A stretch of 64,000 nt of DNA from JACDAN01 sp963801855 (lineage in GTDB: Bacteria; Actinomycetota; Thermoleophilia; Gaiellales; Gaiellaceae). A program made the translations under genes and the position numbers. Where the stretch lies: NCBI GenBank assembly GCA_963801855.1, contig CAWDGK010000004.1:186001-250000 (forward strand), given 5' to 3'. This document shows, piece after piece, positions 62,577 to 64,000 of this stretch; the stretch's first letter is position 1, and each line of letters begins with the position of its first letter. The notes beneath the pieces are model-generated. The model had not been told where the DNA came from and searched no databases. It was given only the letters and a program-made list of their open reading frames with translations.

Positions 62577-62852
62577 ATGGGCATCATCGCGTTCATCATC
62601 CTGGGCCTGATTGCAGGCTTCATCGCCAAGTCGCTCCTGCCGGGAGACGACCCCGGGGGCCTGATCATCACGACGATCATCGGCGTCGTCGGCGCAATCC
62701 TGGGAGGATTCCTCGCCGGAGCGCTGTTCGGCGCAGATCCGATGGATGAGTTCTTCGACATCTCGAGCTGGCTCACCGCCATCGTCGGAGCAATCATCCT
62801 GCTCGTGATCTACCGGATGATTGCCGGTAGGCGCACCAGCGCCGTCGCGTAA
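62577..62852 (+). CDS. GlsB/YeaQ-type small membrane protein (second copy)
   Basis: 91 residues, canonical family member: MGIIAFIILGLIAGFIAKSL, then LLPGDDPGG, TTIIGVVGAILGGFLAGALFG and a last helix TAIVGAIILLVIYRM. AAGGGAG stands eight bases before the ATG. A tandem paralogue of the preceding gene, from which it has diverged strongly. Confidence 0.9.
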   Translation: MGIIAFIILGLIAGFIAKSLLPGDDPGGLIITTIIGVVGAILGGFLAGALFGADPMDEFFDISSWLTAIVGAIILLVIYRMIAGRRTSAVA

Positions 62853-62873
62853 ACGCGGAAAGAAGGAGGAACA

Positions 62874-63014
62874 TTGGGTGGAATCAGTCTTGGCGGGATC
62901 CTGGTCGTCGTCGGGATCGTCGTCGCCCTCGTGTGGAGCCTCTGGCTCGGCATCATCATCGCGCTGATCGGCCTCATCGCCTTCGGCGGGTTCGCACGGG
63001 GCCGCTGGTACTGA
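62874..63014 (+). CDS. 46-residue hydrophobic membrane peptide
   Basis: TTG start seven bases after a strong AAGGAGGAA site, 21 bases behind the second GlsB gene. The sequence MGGISLGGILVVVGIVVALV, then WSLWLGIIIALIGLIAFGG, forms one or two transmembrane helices and ends in a basic FARGRWY tail. The strong ribosome-binding site and operon position argue that it is real. Function unknown; no family recognised. Confidence 0.7.
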   Translation: MGGISLGGILVVVGIVVALVWSLWLGIIIALIGLIAFGGFARGRWY

Positions 63015-63021
63015 TCGAGTC

Positions 63022-63858
63022 TCAGGTGGGAGTCGACTGGGCGGCCAACGGCCCGCGCCCGCGCGGAAATCGCCGGATCGCCGTGAGCCCCCAGTCGTCC
63101 TCCCGCCAGATGTACGTCTCGATCGTGAGCGAGTCCTCCTCGCAGCGGTAGACGTGCAGGCCGCGCGCCTCGCCGCGGCGATCGGGCCGCGGCTGGCCGA
63201 GCCCGGGCGCGATCGAGACGGTGACCCCGCGGATGTCGCCGGTCACGACCTCGAACTCGTGCCGCTCGCTGATCGCGGCCTGGTGGATATGGCCGGCGAG
63301 GACGAGCTCGGCTCCTGCGTCCACGAGCGTCGCGAGCACGCGACTGCGTCGCGCGACCGGTTTCTTGCGCGAACGCCAGGGGGCGCCGAGGAGATGGTGG
63401 TGGAGGACGACTATGCGAACCGCCGAGGGCGCGGCCTCCTTGAGGAGCTCGGCCGCGCGGTCGAGCTGGGATTGGCGAAGCCTTCCCGACTGCTGCAGCC
63501 ACGGTCTGACGGAGTTGAGACCGACGACGAAGAGCGAGTCTGAGCGGTAGACGGGCTCGGTCGTCTCCCACTGGCGCTCGAACTGCTCCCAGGTCTTCGT
63601 GAAGCGCGCCATCAGCGTGTAGGGGATGTCGTGATTGCCCGGGATCGCCAGAAGGGGGCGGTCGAGCCCGCGGAGAAGGTTGGCGGCCCGCTCGTGCTGT
63701 TCGGGCCGGCCGCGGTGTGTCAGGTCGCCGCTCGCGATGATCAACTCGGGATCGATCCGGTCGATCAGCGATTTCAGGGCAGGTGCGAGACGCGGATCCT
63801 CGTGGGTTCCGGTGTGGAGGTCGGAGAGGTGAAGAACCCGTGTCGGCTGCCCGGCCAC
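63022..63858 (-). CDS. calcineurin-like metallophosphoesterase
   Basis: 278 residues, GTG start. Motifs in order: LHLSDLHTG (DxH), IIASGDLTHRG (GDxx), LLAIPGNHDIPY (GNHD), IVVLHHHLLG (second His) and LVLAGHIHQA (GHxH), i.e. a complete dinuclear metal site. Cytosolic by the absence of a signal. CpdA/Icc-like enzymes of this build cleave cyclic nucleotides or other phosphodiesters; the substrate cannot be told. TAGCCT lies nine bases before the start. Confidence 0.93.
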   Translation of the reverse strand: MAGQPTRVLHLSDLHTGTHEDPRLAPALKSLIDRIDPELIIASGDLTHRGRPEQHERAANLLRGLDRPLLAIPGNHDIPYTLMARFTKTWEQFERQWETTEPVYRSDSLFVVGLNSVRPWLQQSGRLRQSQLDRAAELLKEAAPSAVRIVVLHHHLLGAPWRSRKKPVARRSRVLATLVDAGAELVLAGHIHQAAISERHEFEVVTGDIRGVTVSIAPGLGQPRPDRRGEARGLHVYRCEEDSLTIETYIWREDDWGLTAIRRFPRGRGPLAAQSTPT

Positions 63859-63867
63859 CGCCGGGGC

Positions 63868-63879
63868 AGGCTATACACT
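63868..63879. promoter_or_regulatory. abutting divergent -10 elements
   Basis: Minus-strand TAGCCT (63873-63868) serves the metallophosphoesterase; plus-strand TACACT (63874-63879) begins at the next base and lies six bases before GTG 63886. Confidence 0.5.
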
Positions 63880-63885
63880 CAGATC

Positions 63886-64000
63886 GTGGTCGATGAGCCG
63901 ACCGAGATCTTCGACGACCTCTATCTCGGGCTTCGCGCGGGCGGTGCGCTGCGGAAAAAACGGCGCGGCGAGCCGCTGACGACGGACGAAGAGGAGGCGC
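63886..64000 (+). CDS. start of an unidentified gene, cut by window edge
   Basis: 38 codons from GTG: an acidic start (VDEPTEIFDDLYLGLRAGG) followed by a basic patch (ALRKKRRGEP) and DEEEA. No family recognised. The promoter hexamer six bases upstream supports a real, leaderless start. Confidence 0.55.
   Translation, partial: MVDEPTEIFDDLYLGLRAGGALRKKRRGEPLTTDEEEA

Overview
The window reads as a chromosomal segment of a high-GC (about two thirds G+C) actinobacterium, most likely of the class Thermoleophilia (Gaiellales/Solirubrobacterales-like). This rests on the FbiC/CofH (coenzyme F420) fragment at the left edge, the actinobacterial GGEDT-type phosphofructokinase, the four-domain acidic-tailed S1 protein, the deoC-ALDH-ALDH operon and the very frequent GTG/TTG starts. 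No rRNA, CRISPR array, prophage or insertion sequence is visible. One tRNA gene (Leu, anticodon CAA) is present.

Layout. 1-3.5 kb: end of fbiC/cofH, a cupin on the minus strand, and leuS behind a leader that looks like an attenuator; the 3' half of leuS is riddled with small indels. 3.5-6.2 kb: a response regulator with an HD-GYP c-di-GMP phosphodiesterase domain, then a minus-strand pair of ECF sigma factor and DUF4349 membrane protein. 6.2-20 kb: a long housekeeping run, comEA-comEC-holA, rpsT (minus), murJ-lepA-hemW, hrcA-dnaJ-prmA-mtaB-HIT-yqeY. 20-25 kb: a PLP decarboxylase (minus) divergent from phoH-ybeY-dgkA/PAP2 fusion-cdd-era. 25-28 kb: deoC, an aldehyde dehydrogenase and a truncated dehydrogenase-like protein. 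28-34 kb: a TIM-barrel protein, a membrane glycosyltransferase, a membrane-anchored spermidine-synthase-like protein, a lipoprotein and a large exported protein of unknown function, facing pfkA. 35-41 kb: tRNA-Leu, a 293-nt hairpin-rich element bounded by inverted repeats, and a complete livJHMGF branched-chain amino acid ABC operon. 41-46 kb: a LarA-fold protein lacking its catalytic residues, two GNAT proteins, and polA. 46-54 kb: a large secreted nuclease, rpsA, coaE, a ribbon-helix-helix/small peptide/DUF4097 operon and an MFS permease. 54-64 kb: DUF1360, uvrB, a haem/copper monooxygenase-like protein, a 1294-residue phosphodiesterase/5'-nucleotidase fusion, small GlsB-type membrane proteins and a metallophosphoesterase.

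How it fits together. The secreted nuclease, the phosphodiesterase/5'-nucleotidase fusion, cytidine deaminase, deoxyribose-phosphate aldolase and aldehyde dehydrogenase would together allow external DNA to be taken down to phosphate, bases, glyceraldehyde-3-phosphate and acetate; this link is inferred, since the genes lie in separate operons. ComEA/ComEC would allow DNA uptake.

The most striking non-coding pattern concerns promoters. Many transcription units begin with a TANNNT hexamer 6-9 nt before a GTG/ATG with no Shine-Dalgarno sequence, which points to leaderless mRNAs. At four divergent gene pairs the two opposed hexamers overlap or abut, so one 7-12-bp element would serve both directions. 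Other unexplained structures are a roughly 70-nt repeat in two intergenic gaps, a perfect 9-bp dyad upstream of the monooxygenase gene, and a repressor-like dyad filling the spacer of the ribbon-helix-helix promoter.

Caveat: several conserved genes (leuS, livH, livM, the nuclease, rpsA 5' end, MFS, DUF1360) are interrupted by one-base indels, many in homopolymers, with intact protein motifs on both sides. Sequencing or assembly error is the simplest explanation.
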